Source: Mesorhizobium temperatum (GTDB taxonomy: Bacteria; Pseudomonadota; Alphaproteobacteria; Rhizobiales; Rhizobiaceae). Taken from it: 48,613 nucleotides of DNA. The notes beneath the pieces were generated by a model, which saw only the letters and a program-made list of their open reading frames with translations, did no database searches and was not told the DNA's origin. The translations under genes were made by a program, and so were the position numbers. Shown here one piece after another: positions 1 to 8,176 of this stretch. The first letter of the stretch is position 1. Every line of letters starts with the position of its first letter. The stretch lies in assembly GCF_002284575.1 (NCBI RefSeq), contig NZ_NPKJ01000073.1, positions 121,125 to 169,737 of the forward strand, given 5' to 3'.

Positions 1-7
1 CCGCCCC

Positions 8-826
8 TCACCCCACATTCTGAATCCGCCCCCAGGTGCTCTTGGTTCCCCAGATGCCGGAGCGCAGCGCTTCGAGCTGCACGATCTGGCTGTGGTCGAC
101 GAACAGGTTGACCTCGTTGCCGTAGTTCTTGACGTACCATTCGAAGACCGCCGGGTCGGCGGCTTCGAACATCACCGCCTCCAGGCCGAGCTCGTTGATG
201 ATGCGGGCCACCACGTCGGTGCGCCAGGACGTCACGTTTTCGGTGATCCCTTCACTTTCGATCATGATGATGTCGGCACCGGCATCGAGGGCACGCCGGG
301 CCTGTGCGACCAGCCAGCCGGCATCCCTGGTGCCTTCGGCTTCGAGCTCCCTGGCCGACGTGTCGCCACCGGCCCCGAACTGGATGCCGAGCTCCGGCTT
401 GGCCTTGAGCCCGGCCTTTTTCACCGTGTCGACCAGGCGCAGCAGCGCCTCCGTCGGCAGGCTGATGAAGCCGGTGGAGATCTCGATCACGTCGAACCCG
501 AGCGCCTTGGCTTCTTCGATGTAGCGGTCGACGGCGTCTGGGCCGAAGCGGAGGACATTCTCGATCCAGCCGCCGGTCGACACATAGGCATCGTGATCAT
601 GCGCCAGCCTGTTGATCGATTTCACCGTTTCGGGCGGCATCAGGGCGAATGATCCGCCGGCAAACTTGATGCCGTCGATCCAGTTGCCCATGATTTCCAG
701 GACGTCGGCCAGATGGCGCGGCCCATAGGCGCTGTAGTAGGGCCCGCGAATCTCGGTCAGGCCGGTCTTGCGCGGCTTGGAAGAGCGCGCGGCGCGCGGG
801 ATGAAGGAGAAGGCTGTGTCGGTCAT
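8..826 (-). CDS. Phosphosulfolactate synthase-like (ComA family) protein
   Basis: A 272-residue protein that I recognise as the ComA family of (2R)-phospho-3-sulfolactate synthases, TIM-barrel enzymes that add sulfite to phosphoenolpyruvate. Family-like stretches are KFAGGSFALMP (about residue 55), STGGWIENVL, a basic barrel end at KAKPELGIQFGAGGD, and MIESEGITE. The length fits the family. In methanogens the enzyme starts coenzyme M synthesis. Coenzyme M is not expected in an alphaproteobacterium, so the physiological product here is unknown; sulfolactate-type metabolism or a different phosphorylated acceptor are possibilities. The start is an ATG at 826. It is divergent from the CapA-like gene, with a 144-bp spacer that holds a tandem direct repeat. 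Family assignment is fairly firm; the reaction is an inference. Confidence 0.8.
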   Translation of the reverse strand: MTDTAFSFIPRAARSSKPRKTGLTEIRGPYYSAYGPRHLADVLEIMGNWIDGIKFAGGSFALMPPETVKSINRLAHDHDAYVSTGGWIENVLRFGPDAVDRYIEEAKALGFDVIEISTGFISLPTEALLRLVDTVKKAGLKAKPELGIQFGAGGDTSARELEAEGTRDAGWLVAQARRALDAGADIIMIESEGITENVTSWRTDVVARIINELGLEAVMFEAADPAVFEWYVKNYGNEVNLFVDHSQIVQLEALRSGIWGTKSTWGRIQNVG

Positions 827-851
827 TTTTTTGGGGCCTCGGCGGGCGATC

Positions 852-885
852 TCTCCTGCGTTAACATCGGTTCTCCTGCGTTAAC
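852..885. promoter_or_regulatory. Tandem 14-bp direct repeat with 20-bp period
   Basis: TCTCCTGCGTTAAC occurs at 852-865 and again, identical, at 872-885. The 20-bp period is two helical turns, so a dimeric regulator could bind both copies on one DNA face. The repeat lies in the spacer between the divergent ComA-like and CapA-like genes. The regulator is unknown. Confidence 0.5.
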
Positions 886-970
886 GACTGGGCGCGCGAT
901 CCGATCCGCGCAAATTGGGCTGGGAACCCTCAGGCTCACCGGGTGTTGGCACGGAGGAGATCCGAGAGCG

Positions 971-2113
971 ATGCCGCAGATTGCAAGCAATGCAACCGAA
1001 CGGCCCGTCCGAAGCAGCGCAAAACTGTTCCTGTGCGGCGACGTCATGCTCGGGCGCGGCATCGACCAGATCCTCGCCAGTCCGGGCGATCCGCACCTTA
1101 GCGAGCGCTATGTCAAATCGGCGACGACCTATGTCGAGCTTGCCGAACGCATCAATGGCCCGATCCCGAGAAAGGTCGACGATGCGTATGTCTGGGGCGA
1201 TGCGCTCGCCGAACTGGACCGTGAAGCGCCGGACGCGCGGATCATCAATCTCGAGACCAGCATTGCCACCAGCCTGTCGTTGGCGCCCAAGGGGATCAAT
1301 TACAAAATGAACCCGGCAAACATCGGCTGCCTGGCGGCGGCGCGGGTAGACTGCTGCGTACTCGCCAACAACCATGTGCTCGACTGGGATGAGCCTGGCC
1401 TGGTCGAAACCCTCGATACGCTCCGGCTTGCCGGCCTCGCCTATGCCGGGGCCGGGCTTGACGCGGATGAGGCGGCGGCGCCTGCCGTCATTGAACTGGC
1501 CGGCGGCGGCCGCGTGCTCGTCTTCGGCTTTGCGCTCGAGACGAGCGGCGTTCCAGCTTCATGGGCAGCCGGGGCTTACAAGCCAGGCGTCAATTTGCTG
1601 GCGGATGTCTCGGCCCGGTCGCTCGCGCAGATCGCCCGATCCGTCGAGGCCATAAAACAGCCTGGCGACCTCGCGGTGGCCTCGATCCACTGGGGCGGCA
1701 ACTGGGGCTACCAAGTCCCGGCGGAAGAACGCGCGCTTGCCCATGCTCTCATCGATGTTGCAGGTTTCGACGTCGTGCATGGGCACTCCTCCCACCATCC
1801 CAAGCCGATAGAAGTCCACAACGGCCGGCTGATCCTTTATGGATGCGGCGACTTCCTCACCGACTATGAGGGGATAACAGGGTACGAAACCTTTCGCGGT
1901 GAGCTTGCGCTGATGTACCTGCCGCGGCTCGCGATACCGGACGGTACGCTTGTTTCGCTCGACCTCGTGCCGTTCCAGCTCGCCAGGTTCCGGCTAAACC
2001 GCGCCCTGCGCGAAGATGCCGCCTGGCTCGCGGCCATGCTTGAGCGCGAGTGCTCGCCTTTCGGCACGCATGTGGCGCTAGGGAATGATCACCGTCTCGC
2101 CGTTCTTTGGTGA
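971..2113 (+). CDS. CapA family protein (metallophosphatase fold)
   Basis: A 380-residue protein of the CapA/PgsA family, named after poly-gamma-glutamate capsule synthesis and built on a calcineurin-like metallophosphatase fold. Visible family motifs are the N-terminal LFLCGDVMLGRGID, INLETSI, the LANNHVLDW signature, SIHWGGNWGY and VHGHSSHHPKPIE. These contain the Asp, Asn and His residues expected to bind metal. No signal peptide or membrane anchor is visible, unlike PgsA. The ATG at 971 is chosen because GGAGGAG-like sequence sits just upstream and the reading frame before it looks non-coding. Many rhizobial CapA proteins lie outside capsule clusters, so the substrate is unknown. It converges with the cytochrome gene across 27 bp. 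Confidence 0.82.
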   Translation: MPQIASNATERPVRSSAKLFLCGDVMLGRGIDQILASPGDPHLSERYVKSATTYVELAERINGPIPRKVDDAYVWGDALAELDREAPDARIINLETSIATSLSLAPKGINYKMNPANIGCLAAARVDCCVLANNHVLDWDEPGLVETLDTLRLAGLAYAGAGLDADEAAAPAVIELAGGGRVLVFGFALETSGVPASWAAGAYKPGVNLLADVSARSLAQIARSVEAIKQPGDLAVASIHWGGNWGYQVPAEERALAHALIDVAGFDVVHGHSSHHPKPIEVHNGRLILYGCGDFLTDYEGITGYETFRGELALMYLPRLAIPDGTLVSLDLVPFQLARFRLNRALREDAAWLAAMLERECSPFGTHVALGNDHRLAVLW

Positions 2114-2116
2114 AGC

Positions 2117-2133
2117 GCCTGCGGTCAGCAGGC
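2117..2133. terminator. Possible convergent-gene hairpin
   Basis: GCCTGC (2117-2122), loop GGTCA, GCAGGC (2128-2133) forms a 6-bp perfect stem between the stops of the CapA-like and cytochrome genes. No strong T-run follows directly, so terminator function is uncertain. Confidence 0.3.
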
Positions 2134-2140
2134 AATGGCA

Positions 2141-2575
2141 CTAATTTTCAAGCCTCTCAGGCCGTCCTCGGCCAAGCGCACCGTCGGCGCGGGCCTGCAG
2201 GTAGGCGTAGATGTCGTCGATGTAAGGAGCAACGTTAGGGTCGTCGGCGAAGCCCTGCATCACCGAAGGGCCGCTGCGCACGCCGTCGCGAACATTGCGC
2301 CGGAAGACCTCGAGGTCGGGCAGCCGGTCGACAAGGGCCGAGGCGAAGGTCGAGCCCATGCCGTCGGGGCCATGGCAATGATTGCAGCTGCCATGATAGC
2401 GGCGGAAGCCGTTGTAGGTTCGCGCATCGACCTTGCCGCCGACAATCTCGTAGAACTTGCCCGCAGCCAGCTCAGCTTGGGAAGACGCGCCGAAGCCGGC
2501 GGCAAGGGTAAAGGCGACGACAGACGGGAGGACGAGCCACAGGGACATCGTCTGTCGCCCACGTTGCAGGCTCAT
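2141..2575 (-). CDS. Small c-type cytochrome
   Basis: From the ATG at 2575 this is a 144-residue exported protein. It has a basic then hydrophobic signal region (LWLVLPSVVAFTLAAGFGASSQA) with likely cleavage after SQA, and one haem-binding CNHCH motif followed by GPDGMGSTFA. A downstream Met (SVMQGFADD) is placed to be the sixth haem ligand. The architecture is a class I monohaem cytochrome c acting in the periplasm. It resembles the small cytochromes that accept electrons from periplasmic quinoprotein dehydrogenases, but no dehydrogenase gene is in view. A start at 2548 is also possible. It lies 92 bp downstream of a second small periplasmic gene on the same strand, so the two probably form an operon. 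Confidence 0.8.
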   Translation of the reverse strand: MSLQRGRQTMSLWLVLPSVVAFTLAAGFGASSQAELAAGKFYEIVGGKVDARTYNGFRRYHGSCNHCHGPDGMGSTFASALVDRLPDLEVFRRNVRDGVRSGPSVMQGFADDPNVAPYIDDIYAYLQARADGALGRGRPERLEN

Positions 2576-2667
2576 CCAGCGCCGCCGCAACGCGCCCGCC
2601 CCCGGATCACGCAACCATCGATCACACTACCCTCGCTCACTCGACCCCCCAATCACTCGACTTGGGA

Positions 2668-3027
2668 TCAGTCAACGGCGGCCTTCGGAGAAGAAACCAC
2701 GATCCCGTCTATCGCCTGCGGGCTGACGACAAGCTTGCCGCCGACACGCGATATCTCGATGATCTGGTCCGACTCTCCCAGCTTGCCCGGCACGGAGACC
2801 GCGACTATCTGGTTCTCGGTGAGTGTCGCCACGAAACGCACTGGCAAGCCAGCCTCGCCCTGCGCGATTGTGGTGACCACCCGATAGCCGTCCTCCTGAG
2901 GCGTATAATAGACGACCCCAAGGAAGCCGGCGAGATCGATGCTTTCGGCCTTCATGGCTCCAAGCTCGCCGGCATGCGCGGGCATCGCCGCCATGCAAAG
3001 TGCTGCAAAAGCAATGTACCTGTACAT
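2668..3027 (-). CDS. Small periplasmic protein of unknown function
   Basis: A 119-residue protein starting MYRYIAFAALCMAAMPAHA, a typical Sec signal peptide with cleavage after AHA, so a mature protein of about 100 residues. The rest is rich in beta-strand-forming stretches (GYRVVTTIAQG, PVRFVATL, KLVVSPQAIDGIVVSS) and has no cysteine after the signal. I do not recognise the family. A GGAG element precedes the ATG. It is the first gene of a probable two-gene operon with the c-type cytochrome, which suggests a role in the same periplasmic redox process, for example as a chaperone or partner. That role is inferred from position only. Confidence 0.65.
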   Translation of the reverse strand: MYRYIAFAALCMAAMPAHAGELGAMKAESIDLAGFLGVVYYTPQEDGYRVVTTIAQGEAGLPVRFVATLTENQIVAVSVPGKLGESDQIIEISRVGGKLVVSPQAIDGIVVSSPKAAVD

Positions 3028-3381
3028 AATACTGCTCCATCCCGAATTGTCCGAGCCGAGCCCGGCTTAACGTTTCAGCAATAGGCGGTCGCGCGCCGTG
3101 ATAGTTGGCGCACGCAGGCAGAATTCTTGATTATTCCCCCGGCTGCATCGCAGTGGCTAAGGTCCGCGAGCCGAGAACGCGCTGAACCCCACTGGTTGTC
3201 ACAGTTAAGTGTGACGTTCTTCTGAAGCGCGAGTATTTCACCGCCCGGCTGCTTGCGCATCCCCTGTTTGGGGGAGATAATCGGAATTTAAGCGATCGCT
3301 AAAATTTGGAGGGGCGAGAGCACCTGTGAGAGCGCGCGGCGTTCCGCGTCGGACGCGCTGTCGACATGCGGGGGGCCGTCG
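3028..3381. promoter_or_regulatory. Divergent promoter region with lux-box-like palindrome
   Basis: This 354-bp stretch holds no convincing gene. It must contain promoters for the leftward cytochrome pair and the rightward LuxR-type gene. The clear structure is a perfect 10-bp palindrome AGCGATCGCT at 3291-3300, flanked by TTTA and AAAA, which gives an 18-bp near-palindrome centred about 86 bp before the LuxR-type start. Confidence 0.5.
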
Positions 3382-4533
3382 ATGGCCAAGGCATTGTCGC
3401 ATCATGATCTGTCGAAGCTGATCGGCTCGATCTACGATTGCGCACTCGACCCGGGGCGATGGGAGCACGCGCTGGCTGGGATCAGGGATGCGCTCAACGC
3501 CCAGACTGCGGTCCTGCACCTTGACGACCTCGCCAACGATCGGCTGCTGATCTACAGGACCGTGGGAATAGAGCCATACTGGCTGGAGCAACAGGCGAAA
3601 TATATCCCCGAGATTCACGCCCGGCTGCTCGAGGATCTCTCGACATGGCCTTCGCTCGATGTGCCGCATGTGGTCTCGCGTCATACCCCTCAAACCTATC
3701 AGGAGACCTCCCGATATTTTCAGGAGTGCCTGAAGCCGCAAGGCCTGGTCGACGTCATGTCGTTCTTCCTGATCCACACCCCTACCCGCCTTGCCGGCTT
3801 CGCCGTTGCCCGACACAAGCGGCAAGGCATTATCACCGAGCGCGAAATCAAGCTTGGCAGACTGTTGCTGCCGCATGTGCGCCGCTCGGTGATAATCAGC
3901 AACATGCTGGACATCGGCACTGTCGAGCGCGCAGGAATGGCCGAGGCGCTCGATGCGCTCACATGCGCCGTGGTCCTCACCAATGAACGTGGCGCCGTCC
4001 TGCACGCCAACCGCTCGGCCAAGCACATGCTGCGCAGCGGCGGCCCGATCCAGGATGTCCGGGGCATTCTGCAAGCGAAGATCCCGTCGGCTTCCAAGGA
4101 GCTTCACAGCGCCATCATGCTTGCGGCTCAGGATGAGGCCAGCATCGGCAAGACAGGGCTTGCCGTCCTCCTTAGCGAATCCGGCCTGCCACCCGTCTTC
4201 GCCCGCGTGCTGCCGATGGCCGGCGGCGACCTGCGCGCCGGCATGGAACCCGCGGCGGTAGCCGCGGTGTTCATCGGCAATGCACCGGACGAGCATGATG
4301 CCGCCGGAATGCTGGCGAGAGCCTTTGGGCTTACGATGGCCGAAACCCGCGTGCTCGCCAGCCTGGTGGCCGGGCACACCTTGGCCGAGACCGCCGCCAG
4401 CCTTCACATTGCCAACGCGACCGCCAAGACGCATCTCGACAATATCTTCCAGAAGACCGGCGCCTCCCGCCAGGCCGATCTGATGCGCCTTGTCATGCAG
4501 ATCGTTCCGCCCGCGGGGCAGCCTGGCCCCTGA
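3382..4533 (+). CDS. LuxR-type helix-turn-helix transcriptional regulator
   Basis: A 383-residue cytoplasmic regulator. The last 65 residues form a GerE/LuxR DNA-binding domain: LTMAETRVLASLVAGHTL, then the recognition region HIANATAKTHLDNIFQKTGA. The N-terminal 300 residues show no receiver domain and are not an autoinducer-binding domain that I recognise. They look like the sensor part (PAS- or GAF-like) of the long stand-alone LuxR regulators common in rhizobia. The ATG at 3382 has a G-rich ribosome-binding sequence 7 bases upstream. The gene converges with the response regulator at 4545, with only 11 bp between stops. A palindrome upstream may be its own operator. Ligand and targets are unknown. 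Confidence 0.85.
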   Translation: MAKALSHHDLSKLIGSIYDCALDPGRWEHALAGIRDALNAQTAVLHLDDLANDRLLIYRTVGIEPYWLEQQAKYIPEIHARLLEDLSTWPSLDVPHVVSRHTPQTYQETSRYFQECLKPQGLVDVMSFFLIHTPTRLAGFAVARHKRQGIITEREIKLGRLLLPHVRRSVIISNMLDIGTVERAGMAEALDALTCAVVLTNERGAVLHANRSAKHMLRSGGPIQDVRGILQAKIPSASKELHSAIMLAAQDEASIGKTGLAVLLSESGLPPVFARVLPMAGGDLRAGMEPAAVAAVFIGNAPDEHDAAGMLARAFGLTMAETRVLASLVAGHTLAETAASLHIANATAKTHLDNIFQKTGASRQADLMRLVMQIVPPAGQPGP

Positions 4534-4544
4534 ATCACACTCAT

Positions 4545-5246
4545 TCAGCGTCTTGGATACAGGTATCCCACACCGCGGATCGTCTTGATCAGTTCCGGCT
4601 TGGCTGGGTCCCTTTCGAGCCGGCGGCGCAGCCGGGTGATGCGGCTGTCGATGCTGCGGTCGAACGGCTCGTCGCCCCTGGGCGGCGCAAGATCGAGCAA
4701 TTCGTCGCGACCAATGACCTGGCCGGCCCGGGTGGCGAAGGCTGCCACCAGATCGAGCTCCATCGGCGTCAGCGGAATGGCTACGCCGTCGGCGTCGATG
4801 AGGTTTCTCGCGCGAGCGTCGAACACATAGGTTCCGAAGGCGAATTGCCCGGCCGGCAAAGCGTCGGCACCGTTCGACCCCTTCGGCATGCGTCTGCGCA
4901 GCACCGCGGCGATCCGCGCTTCCAGCTCGACCGGTGAAAACGGTTTTGCCAGATAGTCGTCGGCGCCGATCTCGAGGCCCGCCACCTTGTCGAACACCGA
5001 ATCGGCACCGGTGAGCATAAGGATGCCGGTGTCGTGATGTTCACGCAGCCAGCGGGCCAGGCTAAAGCCGTTCTCGCCCGGCATGTTGAGGTCGAGAACG
5101 ACAAGATTGGCCTTCGCCGCCGCGATCGCCTCGCGCAATTCGGCACCACCGGATGCCGTGCGAATGCGGTAGCCTTTCGCCTGCAAATAGTCGGCGATCA
5201 TGAACGCTACGTCGGTTTCGTCGTCCACGATAATAATGTCGGCCAT
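4545..5246 (-). CDS. OmpR-family response regulator
   Basis: From the ATG at 5246 (GGGGA 5 bases upstream) this is a 233-residue response regulator. The receiver domain has the acidic pair D8-D9, the phospho-acceptor D52 in VVLDLNMPG, the conserved Thr region MLTGAD and K101 in YLAKPF. The C-terminal winged helix is OmpR/PhoB-like (LTPMELDLVAAF to IKTIRGVGYLYPRR). It is divergent from the hybrid kinase operon, which already carries its own OmpR-type regulator. It may be a second output of the same kinase or a regulator of the locus. The 16 codons upstream of the chosen start look non-coding. Confidence 0.92.
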   Translation of the reverse strand: MADIIIVDDETDVAFMIADYLQAKGYRIRTASGGAELREAIAAAKANLVVLDLNMPGENGFSLARWLREHHDTGILMLTGADSVFDKVAGLEIGADDYLAKPFSPVELEARIAAVLRRRMPKGSNGADALPAGQFAFGTYVFDARARNLIDADGVAIPLTPMELDLVAAFATRAGQVIGRDELLDLAPPRGDEPFDRSIDSRITRLRRRLERDPAKPELIKTIRGVGYLYPRR

Positions 5247-5527
5247 GCGTTCCCCCGCGGCGAGCGACGCTCCAAACCTACAGGGCACGTTCACCCCGGG
5301 TCAATCGGCCCCGGCTGCTGCCGATTTCGGACTGGTTCGACACAATTGAAACAATAGAAGCCGGGAAATCGGGCGTGCGGCATCATTGTGAAACATCCTT
5401 GCGGTTATGTTCAACGACGTCGGATGGCCGGGCAGGCCGGCTTGACAGGCCGCGGGCCGTTCAGTCCACTGGCCCGCACGGGAACAGCAACCGTCGTGAC
5501 GGCGCATCCGTCTGTGGAGACCTCGCC
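5247..5527. promoter_or_regulatory. Bidirectional promoter region of the two-component locus
   Basis: This spacer separates the leftward response regulator from the rightward kinase operon. It is less GC-rich than its surroundings and carries two GAAACA hexamers, at 5348-5353 inside ATTGAAACAAT and at 5390-5395 inside TTGTGAAACAT, 42 bp apart (four helical turns). They are candidate response-regulator sites, but this is only pattern matching. Confidence 0.35.
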
Positions 5528-8176
5528 GTGACGACCTCCTCGAAGCTGTCCAGGCATTACGCGTTGTTAATGGCGGCCAGCGTTTTGCCGCTGCTCGTGC
5601 TCGTCGCCGGCATCGGCTTCTATCAGTCCTACGCCCTGCAACAGTCGTTTTTTCCTTACGCGCTCATTTTTGTCGGGTCGCTTGTCTGCGTATTCGCTTT
5701 GCACGGAGTGCTTCTGAGGGAGATCGTCGATCCTGCGACCTCGCTCGTCGACCATATCCGCTCCGGCGCCACCGGCGAGCCCACCGACAACCGCGGGGCC
5801 GCCATCAAAAGCTCGGCGCTTTGGCAGCCCTGGATCGACATGGCCTCGAGCATCTTTGCCGAAAACCGCACGGCCCTTCGCGAACTGGCCGACAGCGAAC
5901 AGCGCTACCGCAATGTTGTCGAGGCACAGACGGAATATATCATCCGGGTCGCGCCGGATGGGCGCATGAGCTTCGCCAATGACGCCTATTGCCGCCTTGT
6001 CGGCAAGACACGCGAAGAGTTGCTGAGCCCGGACTGGCACTATTTCAACTCGTTTTCCGCCGATTTCGGCAGCTTCGACGAGATCATCGGTCGAGTGACC
6101 CCCGAACGGCCTGTCTGCGAAGTGGAAGAGGCCGGCGCCCTGAGCGATGGCCGCGAGGTCCATATCCATTGGACCGATCGCGGCATCTTCGACGAAAGCG
6201 GCAAGCTCATCGAAATACAGTCCATCGGACGCGATGTTGCCGAACAGAAACTCGCCCGTCAGGCACTCGAAGCCAGCGAGCAGCGCTACCGCAGCGTGGT
6301 CGAGCTGCAGACCGAATTCGTCGTCCGGATGTCGCCGGAGGGTCATTTGAGCTTCGTCAACGACGCCTATTGCCGGGCGTGCCGGATGACGCGCGAAGAG
6401 CTTCTCGACCCGTCCTGGTGCGAACTCGATGTGCTGCCGCCCGACGAAAGGCGCAGGTTCCTGGATCACCTTGCCCGCCTGACCCCGCAGGCGCCGGATG
6501 CCAGCATGGAACTTCTCAATGCGATGCCGGATGGTGCGCGGCGATGGCTCGCCTGGAACGATCATGGCATTTTCGACAGCGACGGGCGCCTTGTCGAAGT
6601 GCAATCCGTCGGCCGCGATATCTCGGACCGCGTCCTGGCCGAGCAAGCCAGACTGGAAGCCGAGAAGCTGTTGGCCGAAAGGGAGGCGCAGTTTCGCGCC
6701 ATCGCCGAAGGCGTGCCGCTGCCGATCACCATCTCGGCAATCGAAGGCCCCGAGATCCTGTTCGTCAACGAACCGGCGCGCAAGGTGCTCGGCATCGAGG
6801 TCGGCCAGATCGGAGCCGAAGCGACGTCGACCTGGGAAGATCTCTCACGGCGAGACGATCTCCTGCAGCTCTTGCTGAGGGATGGAATCGTCGACGCATT
6901 CGAAGCCGGCATGACCAATATGCAGGGGTCGAGAATCGATACGCTGGTTTCGGCGCGCCTGATCACGCAGGCTGGCCGTTCGGCCATGCTTGCCGCCGTC
7001 ACCGACATCACCCGCCAGCGCGAGGCCGAGGCGGAGATCGCTAGCCAGCGCGAGACGCTGTACCAGTCGGAAAAACTCGCCGCTCTCGGTTCGCTGCTGG
7101 CCGGCGTGGCGCATGAACTCAACAATCCGCTGTCGGTCGTCATCGGCTACAGTTCGATGCTGAAGGAATTCTCGACGGACGAGGCGACCGTGGGGCGCGC
7201 CGACAAGATCCACGCGGCGGCCGAGCGATGCTCGCGCATCGTCCGGACCTTTCTGGCGATGGCCCGCAAGAAACCGCCGACACGGGGCGCCGTCGACATC
7301 AATGAAGTCGTCGTCGCTTCGCTGGAACTTGCCGCCTACAGCCTGCGCTCGGCCGGGATCGAGATCCGCACCGAACTGGCGGAACCGCTTCCCAATATCT
7401 GGGGCGACAGGGACCAGCTTCATCAGGTGGTCACCAACCTGGTGGTGAACGCGCAGCAGGCTTTGCTGCAGGTCCCGCACCCGCGGCGGCTGACCATTGT
7501 CACCACCGGAGAAGACGATGTCGTCGAGATCGTTGTCGCCGACAATGGCCCAGGCATGCCTGAGACGGTCCGCTCGCGTGCTTTTGAGCCTTTCTACACG
7601 ACCAAAATGGCCGGTGAAGGCAGCGGGGTCGGGCTATCTGTCTGCCAGGGCATCGTGACTGCCCACGACGGCAGCATAGAACTGGATTCGACGGAGGGCG
7701 GCGGTGCACGGTTTACGATCCGGCTTCCGAGCGGCCGAGCCGAGACGCTCGCTCCGCCCGAAGCTGCCGGCAGGATGCCGCCTGCGACCTCGGCCGCACG
7801 AATTCTGGTGGTCGACGATGATGCCGACATTGCCTCAATGATCGCCGAAATATTGCGCCGCGATGGCCACGACGTCACCATCGCCGACGACGCGAATGCC
7901 GCCCTCAAGGCTGTGCGTGAGGAAGGAATCGGCCTTTTGATCAGCGACATACGCATGCCCGGCCTCGACGGCCCCGGCCTTTACCGCGCGCTGGAACAAT
8001 TGCGCCCCGGGCTCACCCGCCGGCTGCTGTTCGTGACCGGCGACACGCTGGCACCCGAGATCGATCGCTTCATCGGCGAGACGGGCGCGCCGGTGATCGA
8101 GAAACCGCTCGATCCGCAAACCTTTCGCAGGCTCGTGCTGGAACGACTGAGCGCAATGGAAGAGGCCGAAGCGTGA
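5528..8176 (+). CDS. Membrane-bound hybrid sensor histidine kinase with three PAS domains
   Basis: With a GTG start at 5528 (GGAGA 7 bases upstream) the protein has 882 residues. Two membrane helices lie within the first 65 residues. Two near-duplicate PAS domains follow, starting near residues 122 (SEQRYRNVVEAQTEYI) and 248 (SEQRYRSVVELQTEFV), then a third PAS near 385. The phosphoacceptor is H529 in GVAHELNNPLS. The ATPase domain has the N-box NLVVNAQQAL, DNGPGM, and the G-box region EGSGVGLSVCQGIV. A C-terminal receiver has DDD and phospho-acceptor D807 in ISDIRMPG. It overlaps the next regulator by 4 bases (GTGA), so the two are translationally coupled. The periplasmic loop is very short, so sensing is probably by the PAS domains. 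Confidence 0.92.
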   Translation: MTTSSKLSRHYALLMAASVLPLLVLVAGIGFYQSYALQQSFFPYALIFVGSLVCVFALHGVLLREIVDPATSLVDHIRSGATGEPTDNRGAAIKSSALWQPWIDMASSIFAENRTALRELADSEQRYRNVVEAQTEYIIRVAPDGRMSFANDAYCRLVGKTREELLSPDWHYFNSFSADFGSFDEIIGRVTPERPVCEVEEAGALSDGREVHIHWTDRGIFDESGKLIEIQSIGRDVAEQKLARQALEASEQRYRSVVELQTEFVVRMSPEGHLSFVNDAYCRACRMTREELLDPSWCELDVLPPDERRRFLDHLARLTPQAPDASMELLNAMPDGARRWLAWNDHGIFDSDGRLVEVQSVGRDISDRVLAEQARLEAEKLLAEREAQFRAIAEGVPLPITISAIEGPEILFVNEPARKVLGIEVGQIGAEATSTWEDLSRRDDLLQLLLRDGIVDAFEAGMTNMQGSRIDTLVSARLITQAGRSAMLAAVTDITRQREAEAEIASQRETLYQSEKLAALGSLLAGVAHELNNPLSVVIGYSSMLKEFSTDEATVGRADKIHAAAERCSRIVRTFLAMARKKPPTRGAVDINEVVVASLELAAYSLRSAGIEIRTELAEPLPNIWGDRDQLHQVVTNLVVNAQQALLQVPHPRRLTIVTTGEDDVVEIVVADNGPGMPETVRSRAFEPFYTTKMAGEGSGVGLSVCQGIVTAHDGSIELDSTEGGGARFTIRLPSGRAETLAPPEAAGRMPPATSAARILVVDDDADIASMIAEILRRDGHDVTIADDANAALKAVREEGIGLLISDIRMPGLDGPGLYRALEQLRPGLTRRLLFVTGDTLAPEIDRFIGETGAPVIEKPLDPQTFRRLVLERLSAMEEAEA

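Noticed and set aside
3238..4434. Long leftward frame of 398 codons over the LuxR-type gene
   Set aside because: It is antisense to a gene with clear domains, and such long shadow frames are common at this GC content.
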